Shown here one piece after another: positions 22,511-33,291 of a DNA stretch of 64,000 bases. The translations under genes and the position numbers were made by a program. The notes under the pieces are model-generated. The model worked only from the letters and a program-made list of their open reading frames with translations. It was not told the DNA's origin and did no database searches. The stretch comes from Taudactylus pleione (lineage: Eukaryota > Chordata > Amphibia > Anura > Myobatrachidae), in the NCBI GenBank assembly GCA_031769625.1, contig JAUIMM010000484.1, forward strand, positions 4,030,001 to 4,094,000, given 5' to 3'. Position 1 is the first letter of the stretch; each line of letters begins with the position of its first letter.

Positions 22511-24583
22511 CAGTGGCGGGCTGGGCCGGGGGGCAGGGTGCCATGTGCCCCCCGGGCCACAGCGTCATGCGGGCCTGCGGGCCGGTGCAGTCTGTGTCAC
22601 TGTGACACAGACTGCACCGCGTGTGTAGCGCTGACCGGACGGAGTTCGGTCAGCGCTACACAAGTGACAAACACACAGCCGCCGGCTCCGGCAGCTGTGT
22701 GTTTGATCAATAGCCAATGAGAGTCTGTCAGACTCTCATTAGCTGCTGCTGCGTCCACTGCAGGAGCCGGAAGATCTTCCGGCTCCCGCAGTGGGCAATG
22801 GGAGAGGCGTCATGACGTCATATGACGTCTCTCGCATAATGCAGAGCGGCCTGGCCCGGGAAGGACAGACGGAGGAGCGGATGGCGACGGCGGGAGCGGG
22901 GATTCAGGTAAGTGTTTTTTTTGTTTTTGTTTTTTATATTACGTGTGTCTACTGGGGGGAGGTCTGGCACTACTGGGGGCACTACAAAGGGGGGGACTAC
23001 TACTACTGGGGGCACTACAAGGGGGATGGGGGACTACTACTGGGGACTACTACTACTGGAGGCACTACAAGTAGGGGACTACTACTACTGGGGGCACTGC
23101 AAGTGGGGACTACTACTAGTGGGGGCAATACAAGGGGGAGGGAACTACTGCTACTGGGGACTACTAATACTGGGGGCACTACAAGGGGACTACTACTACT
23201 ACTGGGGGCACTACAAGGGGGGTGGGGGACTACTACTACTGGGGACTACTACTATTGGGGACACTACAAGGGGAGGGACTACTACTGGGGGCACTACAAG
23301 GGGGGACTACTACTACTGGGGGCACTACAAAGGGGGGAGACTACTACTGGGGGCACTACAAAGGGGGGGCTGCTACTACTAGGGCACTCCAAAGGGGGGG
23401 CTACTACTACTGGGGGCACTACAAAGGGGGGGACTACTACTACTGGGGGCACTGCAAAGGGGGGGACTACTACTACTGGGGGCACTTCAAAGGGGGGGAC
23501 TACTACTGGGGTCACTACAAGGGGGGGACTACTACTGGGGGCACTACAAAGGGAGGGACTACTACTACTAGGGGCACTACAAAGGGGGGGGTACTACTAC
23601 TGGGGGCACTACAAAGGGGGGGGACTACTACTACTACTGGGGCACTACAAAGGGGGGGACTACTACTAGGGGCACTACAAGGGGGGGACTACTACTGGGG
23701 GCACTACAAGGGGGGGGACTACTACTAGGGGCACTACAAGGGGGAGCTACTACTACTGGGGGCACTACAAGGGGGGACTACTACTAGGGGCACTACAAGG
23801 GGAGGGGACTACTACTAGGGGCACTGCATAGGGGGGAGGGGACTACTACTAGGGGCACTGCATAGGGGGGAGGGGACTACTACTAGGGGCACTACATAGG
23901 GGGAGGGGACTACTACTGGGGGCACTGCATCGAGGGACAACTGCTGGAGGCTCTAAATAAAGGGCAATACTGGGGGTACTGCATAGGGGGGAGACTACAA
24001 CTGGGGCCACTATTTAAGGGGTATTGCATAAAGGTTACCACTATTGGGGGCACTGCATGGGGGGTGGACTGCTCCTGGGGGCACTATATAAGGGGCACTG
24101 CATAGGGGGTACCACTATTAGGAGCACTGTATAAGGGGCTGACTACTGGGGGCACAAGGGGCACTGCACAGGGGGGGGCACTACTGAGGGCACTATATAA
24201 GGGGCTTACTACTGGGGGCACAAGGGGCACTGCATATGGGGGATAACTACTGGGGGCACTATATAAGGGGCTTACTACTGGGGGCACAAGGGGCACTGCA
24301 TAGGGGGGATCACTACTGGTTGCACTACTGGAGGCCTGCATAAGGGTGTTCTCTCCTGTGGCACACGGGGGCACTGCATATGGGCACTATGACAGGGGAC
24401 TGCCCGTAATCTTTATTTTCACCTTACATTAATTCCATATGGACCCGTCTCCACCCTGGAACACTTGAGGGGGGGGCGCCGTAGCACGCACATTCTTCGG
24501 GCACCCTGGCTACATGCTACTCCTCTGCCAGGGCCGCCTGCATGCATTTGCCCCCCAGGCTAAAAGTTGCCAGCCATCCCCTG
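22511..24583. mobile_element. Non-autonomous hAT element, 2073 bp, minisatellite-filled
   Basis: It starts CAGTGGCGGGCTGG and ends CAGCCATCCCCTG, an inverted pair, with ATTCCACC on both sides (22503-22510 and 24584-24591). The left 400 bp are GC-rich and include a palindrome around GACGTCATATGACGTC. The rest is mostly a minisatellite of CTACTACTGGGGGCACTAC units. The GC-rich core (about 22700-22915) reappears in reverse orientation in 54260-54490, inside the hAT element at 53168-54808, so both belong to one family. No transposase is encoded. Confidence 0.9.
22970..24330. repeat. Minisatellite, ~30-45-bp units, inside the hAT element
   Basis: Units contain GGGGACTACTACTACTGGGG and GCACTACAAGGGGG, with variable numbers of ACT triplets and G-run lengths. 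Later copies drift to GCACTGCATAGGGGGG and ATATAAGGGGC. The related element at 53168-54808 carries the same unit on the other strand (AGTAGTGGTCCCCC with TATGCAGTGCCCC). Long Gly/Thr/Tyr-rich frames arise from this array and are not genes. The DNA from 24592 to 25283 shows nothing recognised. Confidence 0.9.
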
Positions 24584-25291
24584 ATTCCACCCAATTATCC
24601 TGTACATTTAACAACTTTAGAACATCTTCCTGCAATAGGTATTGCCAGACCCAGCCATGATTAGAAATGTCTACACTCTCTATAAGCTTCTGGGATTTCA
24701 CATGCTGCATGTTTCAAATCTGTGATGTCCTGTCGAGATTGATTTATCGCTTGACAAAATATGACAGCTATAACCACGTAGAAAACAAGCCTGGCTTTTA
24801 CATTCCTTAATAGTTACAAGTCAACATCCAATTACAGCTATGCCATCTCCAGTACTACAAATAAGCCAGAGACTGGACATGGATTAGCATGGTATTTTAA
24901 ATTGTATATCAAATTCTACTTGCTTGTTACTTTTTGATGAACAACTTTCATCCAGCAAAATGTTATGTAAATGAAAAGCTAGAGACAGGCTTAGGAGGCA
25001 AGAAAGCATTTCAAATTGGTCCGAGACAACTGCTTTGCCAAGATTAAGGAGAAAAATAATTAATTTATAGTTGCAAAAGTTATTTTTTGTAAACAAAATG
25101 CCCATCCCATAACTCATCAGCTGCTCATCAATATGCCTGCTGCCTTAGAGTGGCATTAAAGGATGCAATCCATGGGGATTAGTACATCTACTAAATACAA
25201 CTAGACAAAAATGTAATTGATGCAAATTTGGTTATGTTAGATTTAGTTTTAATACTTCTACAATTTATTTCTAAATACATGAAAAGTCCAT

Positions 25292-26205
25292 GGGCTCTAT
25301 TTATTAACATTATTTTTACTAAAATAAAGTGAAAAAAGGTGTTTTCATACCCTTTTCACATTATTTTAGTATCACCTATAGTTACTATAGGGCAATTGGA
25401 GTAGAATTCGTAAAATTCTATTCCAACCCCTAAGTATCACTTATTTTTAGTAAGCAGATCGCATTTCCCATAATTGTAATGGGAAATGAGATCCAACCAA
25501 AGTTACTAAAAATAAATTGTAAATAAGTATCAGGGAAAGCCCTGTGATAATAACGCCACCCGGAGGTTGCATTATCCAGGGTCTCCCCCGGTTACCGGGC
25601 TCCTACTCTGCTCTAAAAGGCAGAGCAGAGCCCGGAGCCGGTCCCAGTGATCAGCTGTGTGGTCTAAACAGACTGCAAGCTGATCTCTGCTATAAAAAAA
25701 AAAAAAAGTAAAAAAAAAATGTACTTACCTGACTCCATTGACCGGTGGTCGGGGCTCCGGTGATGTTCTCCCTCCGGTCTGCTAGTCTCCCATGGTGCAC
25801 TACAGCCCAGTCATCAGATGATCGGGTCCCAGTGCAGTATGGGATATCACCTGACCGGAGGCATGGAAGACATCACCGGAGCATCGATGACTGCAGGTAA
25901 GTGCTATTAAGGGATGGGGGGTCGCGGGGGGGATCCGCGATCGCGGGGGGCGGGCTTAACGATGGGGGGTGGCAGCGGCGGATGGTCGGCGCATGTGCGG
26001 GCACTTTGTCACAGTATTTTTTCCGATAATACCATGACTAGTGTGCGGAAGGGATTCGCAGGGACAGAGCTTTCTCACAAGCTCTGTCCCTACAAGGGAT
26101 TTGTAGTAAATCCCTGTGATATTGCCTGAATTCGCAATGCGAATTCAGTCGATAATATCACACTACAATCTGCATTACAAATGCGGATTGTAGTAAATAG
26201 AGCCC
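25292..26205 (+). repeat. Interspersed repeat family A, copy 2, complete
   Basis: Left end GGGCTCTATTTATTAAC and right end TAGTAAATAGAGCCC are inverted. The flanking octamers AAGTCCAT and AAATCCCT agree at 6 of 8, a weak hint of a hAT-like target duplication. Inside, the order GAGCCCGGAGCCGG, GTGTGGTCTAAACAGACTGC, CTGATCTCTGCT, an A-run and ACTTACCTGACTCC gives the undisturbed state of the site hit twice in copy 1. Palindromic blocks such as AGAGCTTTCTCACAAGCTCT occur near the right end. Confidence 0.75.
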
Positions 26206-26528
26206 TAAATCCCTGACATGAAAGGTTATTTACAAATCAATTTTATTTGGACAAATGCACCCAACTCTCAAATAACGACAGTCCTCTAGTTGACTTACTG
26301 ATTGAAAAAGAGACTGTTGCACCATTATTCCTATCCCTGCACAGCTGTCTATGCTATTTTTTTTTTTTTGCGGATGACCTATTTATATATATATTGGTGA
26401 AGTTCATGCAAATTTAGAATTTGCTGGTTTGTGGCATAATTTGATTAATGAAACTGAAAAATGAATTAGTTTACAGGAATGAGTGAGGCAACCATGGCTC
26501 AGTTCTAAATAAGATAGCAGAAGGCAGT

Positions 26529-26860
26529 CTAAGGCTGGTACACACTACACGATAAATTGGACTATTTGTCATTTTGAGGCAAATGGTAATGAGAAATCGT
26601 GCATATTGTGCAGTGTGTATGCCGGAATGCATGGTCCTGCGGGTCACATGCGTTATCATGTGATCGCCGTGCTGCACAGCTAAGCACATGATATCGCATG
26701 GGGGACTGTGTAGTTTGATGAAGGACAGAACGAGTGATCATTCCGCCGTTCATTAAATCTTCAAGTTTGTACCAGCAATCTTTCATGGTCTGGGACGAAG
26801 GTAAATCACCCTGACCGTCGGCAAGATTGCCGGGTTGTCTAGTATGTACCTGGCCTTAGC
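26529..26860. repeat. Inverted-end repeat with GGTACACACTA ends
   Basis: Left CTAAGGCTGGTACACACTA and right TAGTATGTACCTGGCCTTAG are inverted. The interior is rich in GATCG and CGAT inverted pairs. It shares the style of ends with 27531-28115 and 52051-52362 and is probably a non-autonomous DNA transposon. The flanks at 26206-26528 and 26861-27530 hold nothing recognised. Confidence 0.6.
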
Positions 26861-27530
26861 TTGGTCGCTTATAAGTGGTTTGATTCATTTAGGGTTCATT
26901 TTTCAATTGATTCACAAGAACTGGATGTTGGGTTCAGTCTATAGGATTGCGTAGTGGTGTGATTATAGTTTAGATAAGTAGCATGAGATGAGGAGATTAC
27001 TTCCTCTTTCCTTTAGATCTTCCCTGTTCACTATGCCCCAATTACCTTGTAAATCATTTTATGTTTTCGTCTCTGTACATTTTGTCTATTTGGTCTGTAT
27101 TCCAACTATTCCTTTACAGATGAGGCTCAACTAGGTAGGAAACCTTTGCTCCTCAGTAGCCACACTGGCACAAAAGGTTGTTGCGAGACTCCTTCCCTTT
27201 CACAGTACAAGTTATCTCTGCCCATAAGGGGGGATCTAAGCTTCTTCCTTTTGCTAAGCAAATTAAGTGGAGGTAGGTCCTTTGCATCTCAGGTTGCATG
27301 ATTACTATTAATAATCAGTTACCTATTTTGTATAATTAACTAATTTGTACTCATTCAACAATTTTAATAATTGTGTATTTATATGTATTTTAGAGCTATA
27401 TTTCACTACGTTGCCTCCTTAAATTGCATATTACTTACATAACAAACGTGTACACATGCTAAGTTTTGTGTACATATGCAGAAAAGTGTAGGTCAGAATA
27501 GTTCTATCAACTTGTCAACAACTAATGCTG

Positions 27531-28115
27531 GGTACACACTGGCCGATATATTTGCCGATCAATTGATCGGCTAATATATCGTGCCCCCGTCGGCCAGTGT
27601 GTACAGACCATATGTCTGTGAACAACGTCGTTCACAGATATATATCGCATTGGCTGTGCTGCACAGCCAATGAACAGATATGTCTGCAGACATATCTGTC
27701 CATTGGCAAGTGTGTACGGGCGATCAACCGATCGCCCGTACACAGGGGTGCAGAGAGGGGGGGAGCCGCGAGCGGGTACTACCTACCTGAACGCCACAGA
27801 TCCCCATCCACAGCAGCCCACCACACGCTGCTGTGTGCTGGGCTGCACTGGGAGACTGTCCGAGGCTGCTAAAGCAGCAGCCCGAGCAATCTCCTATGCC
27901 AAAGGGGGGGGGAGCGACCATGCTGATCGCACCCCCCATTGGCTGTGTGCTGGCCTGAGGGGCATACAGCGGCCCCCTCCCAATGCGCAGCACCGCAAAT
28001 GTTTGTTATTTTTTGGAGGGGGTGTGGCCACACCTTCTGTGATTAAGCCACACCCCCAACCCGCCCCCAACCCGACCATCATCTGCAGATATATCTGTCA
28101 AGTGTGTACCCGCCT
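27531..28115. repeat. Inverted-end repeat with GGGTACACACT ends
   Basis: Left ATGCTGGGTACACACTGG and right AGTGTGTACCCGCC are inverted. The first 200 bp contain nested inverted blocks (GATCAATTGATCGG, CAGATATGTCTGCAGACATA, GCGATCAACCGATCGC). A GC-rich middle (27760-28080) is not palindromic, so this member is longer than its relatives. Confidence 0.65.
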
Positions 28116-29035
28116 TTTGTTGTATTACCTATAAACATCCTGTATAAAGTTTGAGCAGGATTAAAGTCCTTTAGCATCATAGCATTATCAATATATGCAA
28201 TGGAGTTCATTTGTGACTGACAGTGCTAATCAGGTATTGTATGTGCCTTCTTTTGCACACCTGTATCTCCTTAGTCAGGTATTGATGAGAAACTTTTGCT
28301 GCCTGTTTGCACAGATAGATTTCAGACTTCAGACAGATTTCCTGGCCCCGGCAATGCAGGTAAAATGGTCTTTCTGAGTAGCTTTGGCTTTTTCAGATGG
28401 CCTGAAGCGACAACCGATGGTTGTGATGGTGATCCGATGCTACGTCTGGGATCTGCAATGCTGACAGGAGACAACTGTTTCCTTCAGATGCCTCCTGCAG
28501 AATCAGAATATTTACACAGAGCAGCTGCATCCAAAAACGCAGCTGCTGTGTGTTCTGTGTCCACATGCGAATCAGGCCCTAGGTACACTGTACAAAAGTG
28601 TGTAACGTCAAACTCCATTATCCAACTACTTCATTACCAACCCTTTCACTAATATCAGCTTTTCATTTTTTTTTCCTTGAATAGTAATCAGTTGAGCTTC
28701 ATTTATGGCTTAAATTAACCCTAGAGAGGCAGGACATAGGAATTATCCTTATTACGTATGTCATTTTATTGCACGCAAAGCTTTTTACTACATTGTGTGA
28801 TGCACCTGAAAATTCACTTTTTGCTTTGTGGAAGAGCAAGATGGAGGTAAAAATAAGTCTCATTAAAAGCAAAGGATGAGACCTGCAAAAACACCATGGC
28901 CATACACAGCAAAGATTTATCCCCCTAAATCTGCCATATACACTCCTTTATAGCATTTCAATAATCTCACTTCACAAAATAGTCTCTTTAGAGGATTGTG
29001 GGATTTGCTTTAGACACCTTGACACACTGGTGTGT
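28116..29035. other. No gene; lone Harbinger-type end near 28568
   Basis: The phrase CACATGCGAATCAGGCCCTA at about 28562-28581 looks like the right edge of a Harbinger-type MITE, but I find no partner left edge nearby. The rest of the stretch has no recognisable coding sequence or repeat border. Confidence 0.35.
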
Positions 29036-29608
29036 CTACGGGTTGGGTATGGGATGCAGGTGCTTGGGATGCTGGCACTCAGGATCCCGGCGCTCAGAAT
29101 TCTGACGCCTGCATCCCGACCAGGTTACAATCCCGACACCTTCAGGTAAGTAAGCCTAACCTAACCCCTAACCCTACCCTTAACCCTCCCTCCCCGCAGC
29201 CTAAACCTATCCTCCTCTCTAGTGCCTATCCCTCCCTTTCTGCTGCCTAAACCTAATCTCCTCCCTCCCCGCAGTCTAAACCTATCCTCCTCTCTAGTGC
29301 CTATCCGTCCCTCTCTGCTGCCTAAACCTAATCTCCTCCCTCCCCGCAGTGTAAACCTATCCTCCTCTCTAGTGCCTATCCCTCCCTTTCTGCTGCCTAA
29401 ACCTAATATTTTCCTCCCCGCAGCCTAAACATAAGCCACCCCCCTTAGTGCCTGACCCTAACCTATAACCCTGACTCTCCCCCTAGCCCCAGTACTTACC
29501 TTCAGGATCTTGGTGGTTAGGATGCTGGCGCCGGTATTCTGAAAATTGTTGGGATTCCGGCATTGACATTCTGAATGCTGGAATACCAGCGGTCGGGATT
29601 ATGGCTGC
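29036..29608. mobile_element. Inverted-end element with telomere-like core, copy 3
   Basis: Left flank GGTTGGGTATGGGATGCAGG and right flank GGTCGGGATTATGGCTGC, with ATCCTG beyond, resemble the ends of the copy at 7668. The core (29150-29490) holds CCTAACCCTACCC and four near-identical blocks of CTCCTCTCTAGTGCC plus TGCCTAAACCTAATC, spaced by about 60 bp. This core is therefore more regular and recently amplified than in the other copies. Confidence 0.65.
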
Positions 29609-29849
29609 ATCCTGTATCTACTTGTACTTCACACTTTTCTATGGCCTCTCCCACTTCACTCAATTCGTTCCTTAAGTCTGTGGAAAATATTTTCTCTGTA
29701 CACTCATGATTCTTCATCTAAAGCTAGATGCACTAGGGAAAATTAAGACAATTGTGAAAATCAAGCGTTTCACACGTCATCACTTAGCTGATGTTGCATT
29801 GGCATTGCATTCCCTCACATCTTTCCCTCATTCATCAATCTTGTATGTA

Positions 29850-30885
29850 CAGCCATGGCCAAAATTTTGAGCTTGACACAAGTATTGGTTTTCACAACGT
29901 TTGCTGCTTCAGTTTTTTTAGGCCTTTTTGCCAGATGTTACTATGGTATACTGAAGTAAAACTGCAAGCATTTCATAAGTGTCAAACACTTTTATTGACA
30001 ATTACATAAGTTTATGCAAAGAGTCAATATTTTCATTGTTAATCCTTCTTTTCAAGACCCCTGCAATTCGCCCTGGCATGCTGTCAATCAACTTCTGTGC
30101 CACATACTGACTGATGGTCGCCCATTCTTGTCTAATCAATGCTTGGAGTTTGTCAGAATTTGTTGGTTTTTGTTTAACCACCTGCCTCTTGAGGATTTAC
30201 CACAAGTTCTCAAAGGGATTAAGGTCTGGGGAGTTTCCTGGCCATGGACCCAAAATTTCAATGTTTTGTTCCCCGAGCCACGTAGTTATCACTTTGCCAT
30301 GTGGCAAGGTGCTCCATCATGCTGGAAAAGGCACTGTTCGTCACCAAACTGTTCTTGGATGGCTGGGAGTAGTTGATTTTGGAGATTGTTTTGGTACCAT
30401 TCTTTATTCATGGCTATGTTCTTAGGCAAAATTGTGAGCGACCCCACTCCCTTGGCTGAGAAGCAACCCCACACATGAATGGTATCAGGACGCTTTACTG
30501 TTTACATGACACAGGACTGATGGTAGCGCTCACCTTTGCTGCCCTTCTTGACACCAGGCTAGTCTCCAAAAGTCTTCACCTCACTGTGCATGAAGATGCA
30601 CTCACACCTGCCTGCTGCCATTCCTGAGCAAGCTCTGCACTGGTGGTGCCCCGATCCCACAGCTGAATCAACTTTATGAGACAGTCCGGGGACTTGCTGG
30701 ATGTTATTGGGCCCCCTGAAACCTTCTTCACAACTATTTGACCTCTCTCCTTGAAGTTCTTGATGATCCGATAAATGGTTAATATATCTTACTAGCAGCA
30801 ATATCCTTGCCTGTGAAGCCCTTTTTGTGCAAAGCAATGATGACTGCGCGTGTTTTCTTGCACGTAACCATGGTTAACAAAAACC
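29850..30885 (-). mobile_element. Tc1-type transposon, one end missing
   Basis: A terminal sequence CAGCCATGGCCAAAATTTTG begins directly after a TA dinucleotide (29848-29849), the Tc1/mariner target. The matching inverted end is absent on the right, where recognisable sequence stops at about 30885 and Penelope-like coding sequence begins. The transposase relic reads leftwards toward the intact end. The element is thus truncated at its 5' side. Confidence 0.75.
30002..30871 (-). pseudogene. Tc1-like transposase pseudogene
   Basis: Reading on the minus strand from an ATG at 30871, the N-terminus VTCKKTRAVIIALHKKG fits a Tc1 helix-turn-helix domain. Later come WGCFSAKGVGSLTILPKN and FQHDGAPCHMAK, the latter holding the second catalytic Asp of the DDE/D triad, then GPWPGNSPDLNP with the third acidic position. 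The reading frame is broken by an in-frame stop before the WGCFSAKG block, a one-base loss just after CHMAK and another stop after NPFENLW. Family members of about 340 residues normally cut and paste themselves at TA sites; this one cannot. Confidence 0.85.
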
Positions 30886-30889
30886 TCTA

Positions 30890-32179
30890 TTGGTTAAGGC
30901 GAAAAAGAAGGCTATGCTAAAAACAAGAGTAGAACTTCTTACGAATGTCTATAACAAAACAAAGGGCAATAAGATCCCATGGGTTAACACACAGAGCAGG
31001 TTTATTCGTAACAAAGTTAAATAACTGTGGCTATTAGTTACATCAGACCCTGATCTTGCTTTGTTACATAATATTTAAATTATGCCTAGCTACTACAGGG
31101 GTTGAAACATCAGGGACTTTATTGTCAAGACTGACATTTCGGGTTTGATAAATCCAACAAATCCAATAAACACTTCCTTAGCAGGAAAAATGGCTGTTTC
31201 AAATGCCTTGGATGTGTGACATGCAATTATCTCATCACAGGGAATGACTATTATTAGGCACCCTTTTTCAGGGAAGAAATTTGACATCAGATGGCCCCTA
31301 ACGTACACGTCAAAATTCGTAGTGTATATCATCAGTTGCCCGTGTGGCCTTTACTATGTTGGCAAAACTGAACGGCAGTTCAAAGAACGAATGGCCCAAC
31401 ATAGAAGTGCCATATTGGCAGCACTATTGTCAGGTAATAGTGAGCAGCCAGTGGCCCGACACTTTACTGAGCATAAACATAGTATGGCCAAATTGCGCTA
31501 TAGGATTGTGGACAATGGGCCTGATTCAGAGTCGGACGCTCTGACCAGAGTGCTCGCTCTGAATCAGGGCCCACCTACCTGAAAATGGAGCGGCCTCTTG
31601 GATGCTCGCATAGCTGTGGGTGACCACCCACAGCTTATGCGAGTGTCCATGATGATGGTCGCGATGGTCAAGACCATCGCGACCATCTGGCTTGCGATGA
31701 GACCCTGCGGTAGAGTCTCGCTGCCGCAAGCCCAGGAGTGATTTTGGCTCTATCAGAGCCAAAATCACTCCCACTGACATCACTAGTGATGTAAGTGGGG
31801 CCGGACCCAGACGGTAGGCGTTCCCATGGGAACGCCTCCATCTGGCAACCACGCCCCCGGCACGCCCACTAAAGGGGGCGTGCTGTCAGTCACCATCGAC
31901 AGCACGCCCCCTTTAGTGCGCCATCGTTATTCGGGTCTCACGCATGCGCACGATGGAGCTCCCTCCGTCATGCGCATGCGCATTTGGGTACCATCGACCC
32001 GCATGCGAGCGTCCTGCACTCGTGAGCGGGTCTGAATGAGGCCCCATGTGCCTGTAACATTGAGAGGTGGCAATAGAGCTAAAAAGCTCTTGCAGCTAGA
32101 ATCACGATGGATTTACCGCCTGGGCATTATACAACCCAGAGGACTTAATGATTCATTAGGTTTATCTAACTTTTTATGA
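30890..32179 (+). pseudogene. Penelope-like element ORF, C-terminal part with GIY-YIG domain
   Basis: Plus-strand translation gives the reverse-transcriptase thumb/linker region (MLKTRVELLTNVYNKTKG, then VTSDPDL), a cysteine cluster (GCFKCLGCVTCNYL), and the GIY-YIG endonuclease: VVYIISCPCGLYYVGKTE followed by RQFKERMAQHR and ARHFTEHKHS. After a MITE (31517-32044) the frame resumes with KLLQLESRWIYRLG and PRGLNDSLGLSNFL, then a stop at 32177-32179. In-frame stops at 31022 and 31103 and compensating single-base shifts between about 31190 and 31244 show decay. The N-terminal part and most of the reverse transcriptase are missing, as in 5'-truncated retroelements. Confidence 0.85.
31517..32044. 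mobile_element. Harbinger-type MITE inside the Penelope ORF
   Basis: Left end GGGCCTGATTCAGAG and right end TCTGAATGAGGCCC are inverted; the flanking triplets are AAT (31514-31516) and CAT (32045-32047). Removing the element and one triplet rejoins the Penelope coding frame without a shift. Its plan, with a GTGGG/CCCAC hairpin near 31616-31640 and GGTCGCGATGG inverted blocks, matches the element at 14883-15394 in the opposite orientation. A second Harbinger-like end, GCTCGCTCTGAATCAGGGCC, lies internally at 31552-31571. Confidence 0.85.
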
Positions 32180-33291
32180 CATAGTTATATGTTCATGTTT
32201 ATATTTACAAATTACTGTTTTGTATTTATTGAGCTACAATGCTTGTTATCTATTGGAGGGATTCGATATCTACATGTTTCCCATGTTTTTACAATTCTTT
32301 TTGTATTTTTAAAAAAAATGAGAGCTGCCACATCACTTCTGGTACAATACACAAAACATAATTTTATTATTTTTTCGTGCCCTAGTAGGTTGACTTGATT
32401 TATGCAATATTATGTTTTTCGGGAGGTTATTAGTTTGCAAAAGTGCAGCACATTTATATTATTATATTAGTATTATTGTCATATTTTATAGTACATTTAA
32501 CACAGTTGTAGTTTTTGTGCATTTCTGTATATTTATTGTCTTCTTCATTTTTGTATTTTTGTATATACACACATACATTTTCTCATCACATACATTTATG
32601 CACCTAGGGCCTGATTCAGACCCGGACGCAAGTGGCCGTTCGCTCGTTCGGCGTTCGAGCGTAAAAATGTAAAATGAAGCGCTCGCTCGTGTGTTCGCTC
32701 ACAGCTAATCTTCCGCCCCATAGTCTCCCAACCCCTCCTCTAGCTAGCGAACGTTCTAAATAGCGACCGTCGGTCTCCTCTTTGGTTGCAGGGAATGCTC
32801 GTACAAGTCAATTCCGGAAGTGGCCCCGTCAGTTTTCGATTGCCTGCTATTTCATTCAGCAAACATACTTGAATCGATTAATGGCAATCACTATATTAAT
32901 TACCTTAATTGGTATTCACATGTTTGCAATCCTTTTTTTTTTTCAATGTCAATAAACTTTATTATTGTTAGTGTGTGTCATTGATTCCTCAGAATACGTA
33001 CGGTTGGACCAAGGGGATGGTTGTTCAAAATTAAAAGTTTGTTTGAATGCTACTATTGTTTTGCGTTTTTTTATATGCAGATTTTTCATCTTTTTTATTA
33101 ATATTTAAATTAGCTTACGCATGTCACTGCATCAAGCCTATCGTAACTCACATTATATTTTTGAGGGTGTAGGTCACATGACTCATACAATAACCAATAG
33201 AATGCTTTCTGTTAATTTACAAAGTACATTAGCCAATCAAATTTTTTCTAGGACCTTTATTAAAACTGGTGTAAAAAAAATCATTGCCATC

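Noticed and set aside
22791..23728. A 292-residue Gly/Thr/Tyr-rich frame resembling a structural protein
   Set aside because: It is the translation of the minisatellite inside a hAT element. Overlapping frames are equally long.
31244..31582. A free-standing GIY-YIG endonuclease gene
   Set aside because: Upstream and downstream translation shows Penelope sequence on both sides; the apparent C-terminus runs into a MITE.
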